In this document: one piece after another, positions 10,687 to 22,759 of the stretch
Layout of the letters: the number at the start of each line of letters is the position of its first letter
Numbering within the stretch: the stretch's first letter is position 1
Source: Calliopum simillimum
Lineage: Eukaryota; Arthropoda; Insecta; Diptera; Lauxaniidae
Length of the DNA stretch: 64,000 nt
Assembly: GCA_951812925.1 (NCBI GenBank)
Contig: OX638368.1
Span: forward strand, 122,907,309-122,971,308
Reading direction: 5' to 3'
Translations under genes and position numbers: made by a program
Notes under the pieces: generated by a model
What the model was told of the DNA's origin: nothing
What the model saw: only the letters and a program-made list of their open reading frames with translations
Databases searched by the model: none

Positions 10687-11363
10687 ATGGAGCTGCTTAT
10701 AAACGATGTTGAGATCTCGCAAAAAAAACGGACATCAATTTCTGCCAAAATTTTGATCGCTTTAACAGGAGGAGCTGCAATTGGACTAACAGTTGTTTGT
10801 GCGTCCTTTGTTGCTCCAGCCTTTCGCCGTTATTGCCTACCATATGTTCCAGCAACAACAGAACAAGTGAAAAATGTAATTTCATTTCTGCCAAAAAATG
10901 AAAATCCTAGTCGGAAATTGCTAGATATAGGTTCTGGAGATGGCCGAATTGTTATCGCTGCCGCAAAACATGGTATTGCTGCCGACGGTGTTGAGCTAAA
11001 TCTATGGTTAGTCCTCTATTCCAGATTGTCTGCGTTACGTCAGAATGTTGCAAAGCAAACTCATTTCTTTCGAAAAGACCTTTGGAAATTTGATATAAAG
11101 CCATACGATTATATTGTTATTTTTGGCGTTGAGCAAATGGTAATGACTTACGTTTTATTATAAAATTAATTCTAAAAGATAATATTAAAATATTCTCATA
11201 GATGAAAGATTTGGAGCATAAATTGATTGCGGAATCTGCACATGAAGCAAAAGTAATAGCGTGCCGTTTTCCATTACCAAATCTTCAACCTCTAAAGACA
11301 ATCGAAGACGGTGTCAATACAGTTTGGTTTTATGATTTAAAAAATAGCAAAAATTCAAGTTAG
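10687..11363 (+). CDS. FAM173-family mitochondrial protein-lysine N-methyltransferase (ATPSCKMT/ANTKMT homologue)
   Basis: Two exons, 10687-11139 and 11202-11363 (62-bp intron, donor GTAATG), give 204 aa. Vertebrate family members trimethylate a lysine on ATP synthase subunit c or on the ADP/ATP carrier in mitochondria. An N-terminal hydrophobic segment (residues about 21-45, ILIALTGGAAIGLTVVCASF) probably serves as membrane anchor and targeting signal. The S-adenosylmethionine-binding motif is LLDIGSGDGRIVIAAAKHG (residues about 78-96), followed by DGVELNLWLVLYSR. Later family blocks are DLWKFDIKPYDYIVIFGVEQM, which spans the splice site, and AKVIACRFPLPNLQP. Length is in the family range. 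A DRE lies just upstream. Whether it is the ATPSCKMT or ANTKMT type cannot be told from sequence alone. Confidence 0.9.
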
Positions 11364-12148
11364 ATGTTAAGATACATAATATTTGTAGCTTCAAAATCTT
11401 AACAAAAGCTTACTAACTACCAAAAACAAAGTTTACATATGTAAATATGAAAAGTGCATAAAATGTACCCGAAAGTTAAATTAAGACGCTAGAACTCAAA
11501 TATACTATAGATTTTATAAATGCGACATCAGCTTTTATTTAATTTGATAAGCTGAAATTCTTTACATAAGGCTATCTTAGTGTAATAGATAAAAAAATGT
11601 ATGCTTTGCCATCTACGATGGATTCAGTAATACACCTGATTGTCTTTTAAAACCAACAAATCTACTTAAAAAAAAAAAAAACACCAAATTTATATACTTT
11701 TGGATTTTTATTTTATTTTATAGTTTAAGTCCGTGCCTCTACTGAATAATGTTTAAATCGTTTTATTTTTTAATAGAACGCGTATCTATTTAAAAAATAA
11801 ATGTATGAAATGAAATTTTTAGTACGAATTTTTTAATGATTTTTAATACAATTTAAGTTACTTTAAAAATCAATTTGATTTTATCGTAATTGATTTTTCT
11901 TATATAAAAATGATTAGGTTAAGCAAACTTGATAATCGTTAACGAGATTCATTCAAAAGATGATAGGAGAAAGAGTTCTGGCATCAAATTAATTTGAGTT
12001 GGCTCAAAACTTTTGATTGCTTGACATTTGGAAATTTAAGTTTAATTAATCACTTCTATTTGAATGCACTTTTCTTAAAAAGGGAACCACCGATTTTCTT
12101 TAAATCATATTTATAAAACATAACTGGTTGGATTTGTTCAACAAGCGC
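11364..12148. other. Intergenic, 3' of the methyltransferase gene: nothing recognised
   Basis: Very AT-rich with several poly-A runs. No coding region is supported. Confidence 0.5.
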
Positions 12149-12640
12149 AGTCGAAATTCGAAAGTCGTAGTAAAATACGAAAGTCGTAGTAAAATATGAA
12201 AGTCGTAGTAAAATACGAAAGACGTAGTAAAACACGACAGTTTAGTCAAAATACGACAGTCGTAATCTAAATACAACAGACGCAATCGAAATACGACAGT
12301 CGTAACCTCAATAGTACAGTCGTAATCAAAATACGACAGTCGTAATCGAAATAAGACAGTCGTAATCAAAATACGACAGTCGTTATCGAAATACAACAGT
12401 CGTTATCGAAATACGACAGTCGTTATCGAAATACGACAGTCGTAGTCCAAATACGACAGTGGTAATCGAAATATGACAGTCGTAATCGAAATATGACAGT
12501 CGTATTCGAAATACGATAGTCATAATCGAAATACGATAGTCGTAATCGAAATAATACAGTCGTATTCGAAATACGATAGTCATAATCGAAATACGATAGT
12601 CGTAATCGAAATATGACATTCGTAATCCAAAAACTACAGT
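12149..12640. repeat. 20-bp minisatellite, about 25 units
   Basis: The consensus unit is close to AATCGAAATACGACAGTCGT. Each unit contains the odd palindrome ACGACAGTCGT. Units at the left edge follow a slightly different 19-bp version (GAAAGTCGTAGTAAAATAC). The array lies between the convergent 3' ends of the methyltransferase and Oga genes. The apparent minus-strand ORFs rich in YFDYD repeats are products of the array. Confidence 0.9.
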
Positions 12641-13124
12641 CCTATGTAAATAAAAAACGGATATTGCATTACCATATTGAATTAAACATTAGATGGAAAG
12701 CCTTACTTGAGAAATGTATGTATAAATAGGAGATTTCTATATACTGAAACGCAAACAGGCCAAAATATAATAGGTGATTAACTTAATATTTTGCTCGCTA
12801 ACCCTGTTATACTAAATATGAGTAAAATTTACATTCACTTTATAAGTGCATTCTGCTATACACTTAACTATTAAGCAAAACTAGAATCAAAAACAATAGA
12901 AGTACATTCGTCACTTCGTGAAAATAACAGTTTTGAAAAATCAGTGAAATTAATGCTTGCATTCTAGTGTTAAAGCAATTTGAAAATAAAATCTCCACAA
13001 TTCAAAAGTATGATTCACTCTCATTACGATGTGTTTTTATAGATGTTTAAAATCTATATTTACTCATCGTTTCTTCAGCATTTAAAAGATTTCTTACGAC
13101 TGCGATATGCTTTTGAATCATTTG
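12641..13124. other. Downstream of Oga: 3' UTR and intergenic
   Basis: This is presumed 3' UTR of Oga (minus strand) followed by intergenic DNA. No other feature is visible. Confidence 0.4.
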
Positions 13125-16100
13125 TTAGAACCTACGTCCCAAATACAAATGCTCACATATAGGATCCCGATACACTTCTGTAAAGCCAAGTTTTGTATAA
13201 AATTCTATATATTCCAACCTGGATTTTGTGTCAAGGCGCACATGTACACCAAAGCAACCATTTGCTCTTAAAGTAGCTAAGCTTACGGTTACTAAACGCT
13301 TAGCTAGTCCATGATCTGATGTATGGGTTTCATCTAAGACAAACGCCAGCATTGTTGCAGGATATGATGTGCTTACTTCAGCGGGGCAATCATAATTGAA
13401 AGTATGAAATGTTTTTATCATTGCACACAGTGTATCGTTTAGTTGCTTCGTTGAAGTTAAGGGTTCATCCACCGTTGCATTAATCAATGTATCGGGGTAT
13501 TTTTCACGCATTGCAGGTATCCAACACATATCCGTTTTGCGTGTAATGACATTAGTATCCAATGCTGCGCATATAAATCCAACAATAATATTATTAGAAT
13601 TTTGTGCTACCATGCAAAACTCTGGATTTAATGTAATAAATGGACCGACAAAGTAATCTGGTATTAAGTCTTTTATATTATCTGTAAAATAAATTTAAAA
13701 ATTATAAAACTTGGATAAGATATACGATAATATGCCAGTTACCTGATAAAGTTATAGTTTCTTTATTAATTGCAGAAAATTGTTTGAATATTCTCAAGCA
13801 AACGCTGTATACACTTCCTTCATCGCTTGATGTATATGGGCGCAGTAAATGATAATCCGAAGTAGGCATCTCAGGTAATTTGTAAATAAACAAATCATTA
13901 CCGGAATCGATCGGCATTAAGCGCTATTAAAAAATATTGCAACTTATATGTTGTATACGAACTTTATAATATGAAAATTGAACTAACCTGCAAATCAGCT
14001 GTTAAACCACCACGAAAAACCCATGGCTCTTGATCACCTGACATGAATGTTTCTTTCCAACCTTTGCTAAACCCTTTAAAAATCACAAATTGAAAACATA
14101 TTAACGAATAGAATTTAATGTCAACTTACATGTATAACTGCCTTGTGTGTATGTAAAAGCATTTTGTGGGAAACATCCCAGTGCAAGCCACTTCACAAAT
14201 GCATTAAGTAACATTAAAGCACCAGCGATATCCCAAATATACGAAAACAGATCGTGGCAGATTTCTTTATTTGCACATGACGACACTTTCTTTAGTAATT
14301 CCTGCACATTTTGACATAAAACGGAAAACTGTTCAGCTCTTTGCATCCACTCAGCAACCTTTAATTTAGATATTTTGATTTATAAACTTGAATGAAGAAG
14401 GTAAATGGTTGCATATGTGTGGACTTTTGACAAAAGAACTTAAGGCACATACATAACTTGTGTTGAAGCAAGCACAAGATTTACATTTGATTTTTTCACG
14501 AAGAGAGACTCAAGTTCCATTGCAAAAAAGTTCACAGAGTTTATAATGATAGTCTGAAATTTCGAAAATTATGGTCAAAAATTGATTTGATACCAGGAGC
14601 GCTGTCGACAGGTTTCGAAAAAGGTGTTATTTTCGAAGAACATAAAAATATTTTGATTACTACAATATATGGACATTGCAATAAAATATCAACCCTCAAA
14701 AGATTGTTTTGAATTATGAATGCAATTCAATTCTAAATAACAAGAATTTCCTATTTTTAAAACGATCGAACTAATATACTTCAAATAAGACGGGAATACA
14801 AGCAAATTTGTTAGTTAATTTCATGGAATTTGACCTGAAATAATTTCGAGTGGGTTCGCGCATAACTGCATAAGATCGCGATCAGAGAGAGCACTCAAAG
14901 CAATGCGGGGCGAAGATCATTTAATGCATTTTCATATCTTTCATTTTTATGAGTGTTTTCTGCTATTGACCTCTATTTTATCTATTCTTTTATTTTCCTG
15001 CTCTACTTCGCAAAACAAAGCGTTAACGGCGCTGCAAAAAACGTCCAAAGCGCCATAGCGCAACGCTTTCACTATGATCGCGTTGCCATTTTTTCATACA
15101 AATCGTTGTACACTGTTTTAAAGCTAAAGCGTTGCTTTGAGCGCAACTTTACTCATAGCACGTTCTCTGATCGCGACCTAACAGTGCCCATATATCTATC
15201 GCATTATTCAACTACATATTTCATTCAATATTTACCTCAGGTTTTGGTGCTGTATTATTCTGTGTACTTAATTGCTTATTCAATAGTACATTTGCATTTG
15301 CTTTCAACCAGTTGAACTCTACCAAAAGTTTTGAACCACGGTTGCCATGTTCAAAAGGTAGATAAAATAAGTCACATAATAGGTAAAGGTCTTCATCGGT
15401 TATCTTATCATTAATTGATGGCCTTAAAACGCATACATTATTATTAAAATATTGTATAAACAATCTTTAGCATACTAACTTATATTCATCATCTTTCATG
15501 TCAGATGAATTTGAAATGGGTGATGATTCTGAACTTTCAATCTGCATGCTATTCACTGAGTTTGTCTAAAACAAAACAATAAAGATTGACTTTATGTAGG
15601 AGAACAATAACAGAATTTAAAACTTACATTATATTCATTTACTGATACTGTTTCTGACATGATAACATCTTCAGCTGCTTGTTTATCATCTTCCCTTGGT
15701 GAAATTTGAGATGCCAGGCTACTACTACACTCCATTGGTTCATTGCCAGCGCTAAGTGGACTAAAATTATTATCTTCCAGCATTTCGGCGATACCAGCCG
15801 AATTAATTTTTTCATCAAGTGTTAAATCTTCTTCTGTTTTAGTTTCTGCCTGTTTTTGATCAGCGTTAAGTTTTAATTCGTCTTCTTCTTCTTCCGGTTG
15901 TTCATCTTTACTGATTTCTTTTATACATTCATCGTTACTAATGTTTTTCTCTGTTGATAACTCTACTGTGACCGGCACAGACTGTTGACATTCTGTATTT
16001 GGATCTATTATTGCAACATCTTCTTCTGCCTTTGCAGTCACTGCAGGAGACTCGGTTTCAACATCATTAACCGATTTGGGATGTACCACTGAGACTGGCA

Positions 16101-18848
16101 CACTTGAAATTGGAATTGTTTTAGGTAACTCAATATTTGTAGCCGCAATTGGAGTTATTGGATTAAGTATATCGTCGTTTGTTACAACTTTTGTTGCGGA
16201 AATAAGGGAATTCATTACAGGATTTGCAACCGGGCTGACAACTGAAGAATTGACTGAACTGCAGACTTCAGCTAAAGCTTGCAAATGAGTTGTGTTGACT
16301 TCAGGCATCGTAGATGCTTTCGAGCTGGTTGAAGTTGTAGTTGTCGTAGTTAAACTCATGCATGTATTAATTGAAGGGATTATAGGTATAATTGGCATTA
16401 CCACTGAAAAGTTAAACATGGTTAAAATTTGCGTTATATTAATAAAGTATTGTGTAATTTTGTGTTATAATCACTTGTAACTTGCGGCTGTGGTTTAGTA
16501 ATTGGTCCCCACGCTTCTTTTGCAATGGAAAATTCTGGAAGCCATTCAGATATTGCAATTCTAAAATGTTTTTTTTTTTTTTTTTGAAACAAAACTGTTT
16601 ATTAATATGCGATAACTTTTAGAAAGGTATTCCACGAACAAATGACAGCATCAGTAAACAGAATTTGGGTTGTTGACGCACACGAGGATATAGAGTCGGA
16701 TAATAATGAATACGTGAAATTTGTTGGTTTCTCCGAAAAAACGGCAAGTTAAACTGATTAAATCAAAAACAACAAATACAAAAATTTAATTTTGTTGGTG
16801 TTTACAAAAAACACTGACTCTTATCCCAACAAGTCATCTGATCCATGCTTGCAGCCAGCCAGATTATATTTTCTTTAATTTGAATCCATATGAGCCGTTC
16901 ACACCACAAATATTTTAACTCCATTTTTTGAATAGTATCTTAAGTTGAGTGTCAAAGCACTTGGTTCAGTCATAGCTATTTCAATAAGTCTCCCAAATGA
17001 TAAATGGGAGGGTCTTAAATGTATCATTGAGGAGTTATAGGGTTTAAACTGTTTTACAAAAAACAATTTTTTGAGTCACCCTTGCGTCTTAGGCAAACTT
17101 TTTATGAAAAACTTTTAGCTATTTGCATGAAGTTTCTAAGAGTGTATTTGGTTTATAGGGTTTAAAAGGATTTCGCAAAGTTCTGAGCCTTTAAATTTTA
17201 TATTTTTTTTTTACTTTGGCGGCCATTTTAGTAAGAAAAAGATCATATTAACATAACATTTTATAATTTTTTTTTGGAACCCTACATTTTAGACCCCTAC
17301 ACTGGTGCAATTTTCTGTTCTCCTCTTTCACTTCACACCCTATATAAATCGAAATTACAAGACTTTATTTACAAACTTATATGGAATTAATCGACTTGTG
17401 CATGGCTCATATGCGCATAACTTTGAATTCGCTGATAGCTAAAAAAATAATGGGCTTTCCTTAAAGAAAAAAACTTGGTGCTGAGATGCCGATACCAAGA
17501 ACTATAAATATAAACATCACCATTGTCATTTCATCGTGGAATTACTTTAGTTATTATACATAGGTACTTTAATGCCATGCGAGGGTGATAAATGCTCTTT
17601 GTAAGACAACCAGGTGGTACTTCTTCATTGCAAGTGCCATCTTCATTTTCTGTTTCTAATTTGATATCGGCTGATAAAGAATCTAATTAGTAAATAAAGA
17701 CAGGAAAAAAAAGGCATTTAGATGTAGCATTTGAAAAAATATACAAATAATTTTTGCTTACTATTAATTTTAGAGTCCAAACTGCATTTAGACCAATAAG
17801 CAAGCGTATGAATCGCAACTGTATTTGCATGAAATTCACAATTTGGATTTGTCATTACACCGCGCAAATGTGGTATTAATTCAGGTGAACGACCAGAATA
17901 TGGACCAAGAAACATGCGTTTTTGATCGTAGTCATTAGCATGCAAATTATCCCAAATCACTGGTGGTCGCCGTAAGACTTGTGTTATTTCTTGTATAGAA
18001 TCGACAGTGATTATTTTAGATATAACTTTATTTCCAGTCCACATAATGTCTATGTTGCTATGCAACTTTGAGCCTAGTGTATTCAAATATTCCGAATCAT
18101 GCACTGTGGGTAGAGCTCTTGTGCTGCAGTATTGAGTTGGACAGAAAAGAAATTTCGGATTGCTTAGATGAGTGTAGATTTCATTTGTAACAGAGACCTG
18201 TGCATTGGCAAAGGTCTGAAATGCTTCCTTATCAGTTTTTGATAATTCTGCTTCAATATCATCAAACAATAATGCAAAAGCTTCACAACCAAATTGTGAT
18301 ACTTGATCCAATTTACGTTTAAGAGTTTGAATTTCCTTTTGACTGCTGTATGTCATGTCCAGACCAGGTGAGAGTGCATAATAAAACATGATACCATGTT
18401 CCTTTGCAGCTGAAATTAAACCTAGCCAAAAAAATTTAAGTAAAAACAAACCATATTGAAATAGGAAAAATCAATCACTTGATAAATGATCTGCCTCCTC
18501 CACAGTGTAAAGTTCACGCCAATAAGCGCGGTGTTTGTAGTCATCTTTAGGCGCATACACGTATGAGTCCATGCCCCACTTTTTCAACCTGTAATTCATT
18601 CAACGGGATTTATATACATGTGAACTAGAGCTCCATAAAATTTTTCTCATTACTCACTTCCGAAATAAATCTTTACGTTGCTCCGTTGTCCATGGACGTC
18701 CATAGAATCCTGTCATCATTAATTGGGGTCAATAGTAGTACAAATAGAAAAATGGGACCTTCATCCACTTACCCTCAATGACTCCACAGATGAAACTCTT
18801 TTTCTCCGACTTTGTATTAGAGTCCTCAGCCATTTGTTTGTCATCCAT
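13125..18848 (-). CDS. Oga: Protein O-GlcNAcase (GH84), bifunctional-type with C-terminal HAT-like domain
   Basis: This nucleocytoplasmic hexosaminidase removes O-GlcNAc from Ser/Thr. There are thirteen exons (minus): 18848-18773, 18709-18658, 18588-18479, 18421-17762, 17682-17568, 16560-16475, 16403-15628, 15565-15480, 15422-15236, 14358-14130, 14073-13988, 13923-13743 and 13681-13125. They give 1066 aa with every junction in frame. The N-terminal GH84 domain reads [39 protein letters not shown] and [11 protein letters not shown]. The two adjacent Asp (about 133/134) match the catalytic pair of the human enzyme. Exon 7 is a long acidic, Ser/Thr-rich linker. The stalk follows ([39 protein letters not shown]), then the acetyltransferase-like domain ending YLGRRF. 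The exon 6 donor (ACAA|GTGATT) was chosen because it alone keeps phase with exon 7. A MITE occupies intron 9. Confidence 0.96.
14874..15178. mobile_element. 305-bp MITE in Oga intron 9, TAA target duplication
   Basis: The termini are GATCGCGATCAGAGA and TCTCTGATCGCGACC, extended by imperfect matches such as CTCAAAGCAATGCG and GCGTTGCTTTGAG. The flanks are TAA at 14871-14873 and 15179-15181. There is no coding capacity. Confidence 0.7.
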
Positions 18849-19214
18849 TGTGCAAAAGAACGACAGCAGAAAATCGCAAAACTTCTTGAAGCACACTTTT
18901 CGGTAGGTATTCTTTTATTTTATGCAATCGGAATAGAATTTTTAAAATTTGCAAAGATGTTTAGGATAACTTGTTGCTGTCTTTTTATTGCACTAAGATA
19001 AATATTTATTTATCGCAAAAAATATTTAATGTTTTGTTTCAGACAAATTTTTGCCGACATATAAAATCAAAGCTATTAACGTTTGCTAACGGTTTGGTTT
19101 GTGTTATCGTTTGCATTTTCTGAACGTCAATTTTTTTAAAACTTCTTTCAACTTCTTACAACTTGTCGACTAACATTATATCATGGAAAGCATACACAGT
19201 CCAATTTATCGACC
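18849..19214. other. Oga upstream region
   Basis: This is the presumed promoter and 5' UTR of Oga (minus strand). It is AT-rich; no core motif can be assigned with confidence. Confidence 0.4.
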
Positions 19215-21489
19215 GATTTTCACAATCAAATTTTGGCAATGCAATGCAATGCCATAAAGCTACTTGGGTGTCTCCAGACAACATCACTGAAAACCAAATC
19301 GACCACTTCTGCATTAGCAGAAAATAGAGAGGGAGTCTTCTGGACGTACGAGCAAAAAGGGCCGCTGACATAGGCTCCGGCCACCATCTTCTCGTCGCGA
19401 TCATTCGACTAAAACTTGCCGCTAATAAACGTCACAGCGAACAATCTGTAGCAAAAAAATTCAACGTGCTTAAGCTTAAGAACGACGAGAAACGCAGATC
19501 TTTCGTAGAAGAACTTAAAACAGCTCCGTTCGATTGTGGTGGAAGTATTGAATCATCATGGAGGGCAGTTAAGACGGCCTTCTTAAACTTCTGTGAAAAA
19601 ATACTTGGGTTTCGACCCTCGAACATGAAGCACTGGATGAGCGAGGAAACGTGGAGTCTTGTTGAAAAAAGAAGAAGCGCGAAAAAACTGAGAGACGACG
19701 CTAAAACTAGAGCGCAAAAGAACGTCGCCGAAAAAGTCTTTAACTCTCTCAATAAAGAAGTCAGGCGATCGTGCAGACAAGATAAAAGAAGAATGTATAA
19801 CGACCTCGTGAGCGAAGCAGAAAGCACTGCAAATGCTCAAAATCTCAGGCAGCTTTACGATATCACCCGCAGATTATCAGGCAGAAATGGAAATCTCTTA
19901 ACATCCGCGGACGACCAACTAAAGAGATGGGAAGAGTATTTTGTGATATACTAAATCCCATGTCTACCACATCCCCGCAACCAGAATCACCATCTACAAC
20001 TCCTGCAGTGACTCGCAGTAGTAGCCGAATACAAACACCGCCACCTACAATCGATGAAATAGTGAAAGCTATCCAAAGCATGAAAAACAACAAGGCCGCC
20101 GGTATAGATCAAATAACAGCTGAACTGCTAAAGGCATGCCCCATAACATCAGCTAAAATTCTGCATCCTCTGCTCACCAAAATCTGGAGCGAAGAGCGTT
20201 TGCCAGAAGATTGGCTACATGGCATGTTAGTCAAATTGCCAAAAAAAGGTGACCAAAGCGAGTGCCGAAACTATAGAGGCATTACCTTGCTCTCAGTACC
20301 ATCAAAAGTATTGACGAAAGTGCTTCTGAACAGGACAAACGATAAACTTGATTCGACCATTCGAAAGCAGCAAGCAGGGTTCCGGCGAAACCGATCATGC
20401 GTGGATCAAATCAACACGCTCAGAATAATTGTCAAACAATCATGCGAGTGGCGTGCTGCACCTCAACTTGTCTTCGTAGACTATAGCACTGACTTCGACA
20501 GTGTCTCCCGAAAAAACATTTGGGTCTCACTGCAACTTAGTACGTGCACAATATGAAGGCTTTAAATGCAGTATGTTACACAACGGGTTGTTGTCACCGA
20601 CATTCACCACTAATTTGGGCGTAAGGCAGGGGTGTTTACTATCACCATCACTCTTCCTTATCGTTCTTGATGATATCCTAGATAAAGCTCTTAATAAGGC
20701 CAAAAGGGGTATCCAATGGAACTTTACCGAACATCTGGAAGATCTCGACTACGCTGACGACATCTGCCTCTTATCGTCCAAACACTCAGATATGCAAAGC
20801 AAAATTGAAGACCTTGTCTTGGATTCACAAAAGGCCGGCCTAAAAATCAACGTATCCAAGACTAAAAGCATGAAGCTAAGCGCAAGCAATGCCATCACGT
20901 TTAAAGCTGGCAGTGATGACATCGGAAACGTCGATAGCTTCACGTATTTAGGCAGCATTATCTCCATGGATGGTGGAGCAAAAGAGGATATCAACTCAAG
21001 AATAGCAAATGCAAAAGGCGCGTTTGCTCAATTGAACAAAATATGGTCTTCATCCGTTGTATCCACCAAAACGAGAGTGCGCATTTTTGAATCGAATCGG
21101 TTTTGTTATATGGGTGCGAAACGGGGCTTGTTACTGGACAACTAACGAACAAGCTGCAAGTATTCGTCAACAAATGCTTAAGGCGAATACTAAAGGTTTG
21201 GTGGCCTCGCACTATATCAAATGCCGAGCTACATCAAAAATGCAATCAGAGGGCTATAGCAATCGAGGTCAAGCTGCGCAAATAGAGATGGTCACACTCC
21301 AATCCACAAGGCAGTAGAGGACGTGGTAGACCCAAAACCAACTGGAAGAGGTCGCTGGAAAACGAAATCTAAGAATCGGGAAAGTCGTGGCAAGAGATTA
21401 AAGTCATCGCAAGGGATCGTAACAAATGGAGAGATTTCATATTGGCCCTATGCTCCTCCTAGGAGTTAAAGGAGAATACATACATACAA
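19215..21489 (+). mobile_element. RTE-like non-LTR retrotransposon, 5'-truncated and mutated
   Basis: Translation begins inside the endonuclease C-terminus (HKATWVSPDNITENQIDHFC, then a frameshifted DHHLL-type region). It then passes through a linker into reverse transcriptase. RT motifs are NNKAAGIDQITAELLK, LPKKGDQSECRNYRGITLLS, QAGFRRNRSCVDQI, VFVDYSTDFDSVSRK, GVRQGCLLSPSLF and LDYADDICLL (catalytic YADD intact). The C-terminal block is FTYLGSIISMDGGAKEDINS. The frame is broken after DSVSRK, where roughly 25 bp appear to be missing, and again near 19954 and 21100. The 3' end is CATATTGGCCCTATGCTCCT plus a CATACATACA tail, also found alone at 9119-9172. The clade assignment rests on motif style and the short-repeat tail. 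Confidence 0.85.
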
Positions 21490-21985
21490 TGCGACTTAAG
21501 GCACTTTCTGGATTTAGTTCTAAATCAATGCCCAGATCACATGATTTACCAACAAAAATAAATTTATTTCTGCTGAGATTTAAGTTAAATCTATGCATTA
21601 ATCACAGCAAGTCTTCCGTTTTTGGCTTTTTTCGACCAAGTGGCACCCTTGAACTCTCACAATTGTCATTAAACACAAATCAAATGGAAGATAAATATAG
21701 AGAAGAAAATGAAAGACAAGTTTAATTTTACTGCTTCTGACATTTACTGACAAAAATAAATCTATTACGCTCTGTGGAAATGGGTAGTATATGATTTACT
21801 AATCTCAGCAGAGCTAAATCTACGACGGAATTGGGAATACGCAATAAACACGTAAATGCTAGCTTTTTTAAGTTCATCAGTTTTACTCAAATTTCTCTTC
21901 TTTGCGTGTGTGGCCGCTATTTTTTGCCATCATTAGTCACCCTCAAAACGGTTTGTTGTTGGGTGTCAGTCAGCAGCTGACTGAC
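21490..21985. other. Intergenic, unassigned repeat-like DNA
   Basis: Two poorly matched inverted stretches (ATTTCTGCTGAGATTTAAGT near 21567 and CTAATCTCAGCAGAGCTAAA near 21800) suggest another decayed fold-back. No gene is supported. Confidence 0.4.
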
Positions 21986-22206
21986 AAACATGATCGATAG
22001 TGTGTACCCCTTTTAATTAGCTGTGTTTTGTAAGGGGTACACACTTGCGATCATGTTCATCAAATAAATATGGTTACTGAATATCACTCAACCACAAAAC
22101 ATTTTGTGGTTGACTGGTAACTGACGAAAAATAGCGGCTACACATGCAAACAAGAGAAAATTTGAGCAAAACTGACGAAACTTAATCGATAGTCTGTACC
22201 CCCTTT
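21986..22206. mobile_element. Facing ends of a GGGGTACACAC-terminated element family
   Basis: GATCGATAGTGTGTACCCC (about 21992-22010) and AAGGGGTACACACTTGCGATC (about 22032-22052) face each other. A third end, CGATAGTCTGTACCCCC, closes at about 22203. The simplest reading is one 175-bp copy (about 22032-22205) abutting the end of another. A related end, GATCGATAGTGTGTACC, lies near 39150. Confidence 0.5.
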
Positions 22207-22759
22207 AAAGTAATTGAAATCAGACGGAATTCGAAACAGGCCTGAATTTAGTGGATTTTAAAACCTTTTGGTTGAACTTACTGTATTTTATTGAATTATT
22301 TTATAAATAAATAGACTTGAATAAATAAAAAAAATAAAAAAAAATTTGGCATCACTGAATAATAAAAATAACGATATCAAAAAATACACACTCTCAAAAC
22401 CCAATTCGACTAACTTCAGTCGAGTTTTCGATAACTTTGTTATCAAAACACAAAAATACTTTTTTCATGGAAGTCCAACTTTAGGTTTTACAAATTTTGC
22501 AAAAGGTTTTATAAATGAAAAAGTAAAATAAATATTTAAACGTCTTGTAATATAAATGCAAAATATGTGCTGAAAGTGAAGTTCAAAATGTGGTGCCATA
22601 AGTTTAGTTATATGCCTATAAACATATAAACAACGCATTTCAGACATGAAATTTACAAGAAAAATACACAAAATAAAAATGTGAAATTATTTCTATAATA
22701 CACTTAATAAGTCGCTAGCTAATGTGTTCACAATAAGGTGGAATTGCATATAGGAAAAA

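Noticed and set aside
12100..12619. Minus-strand ORFs with SYFDYDYRIS-type repeats
   Set aside because: They are translations of the 20-bp minisatellite and change frame with unit length; no protein family.
16076..16480. Plus-strand ORFs opposite Oga exon 7
   Set aside because: Shadows of the low-complexity linker on the other strand.
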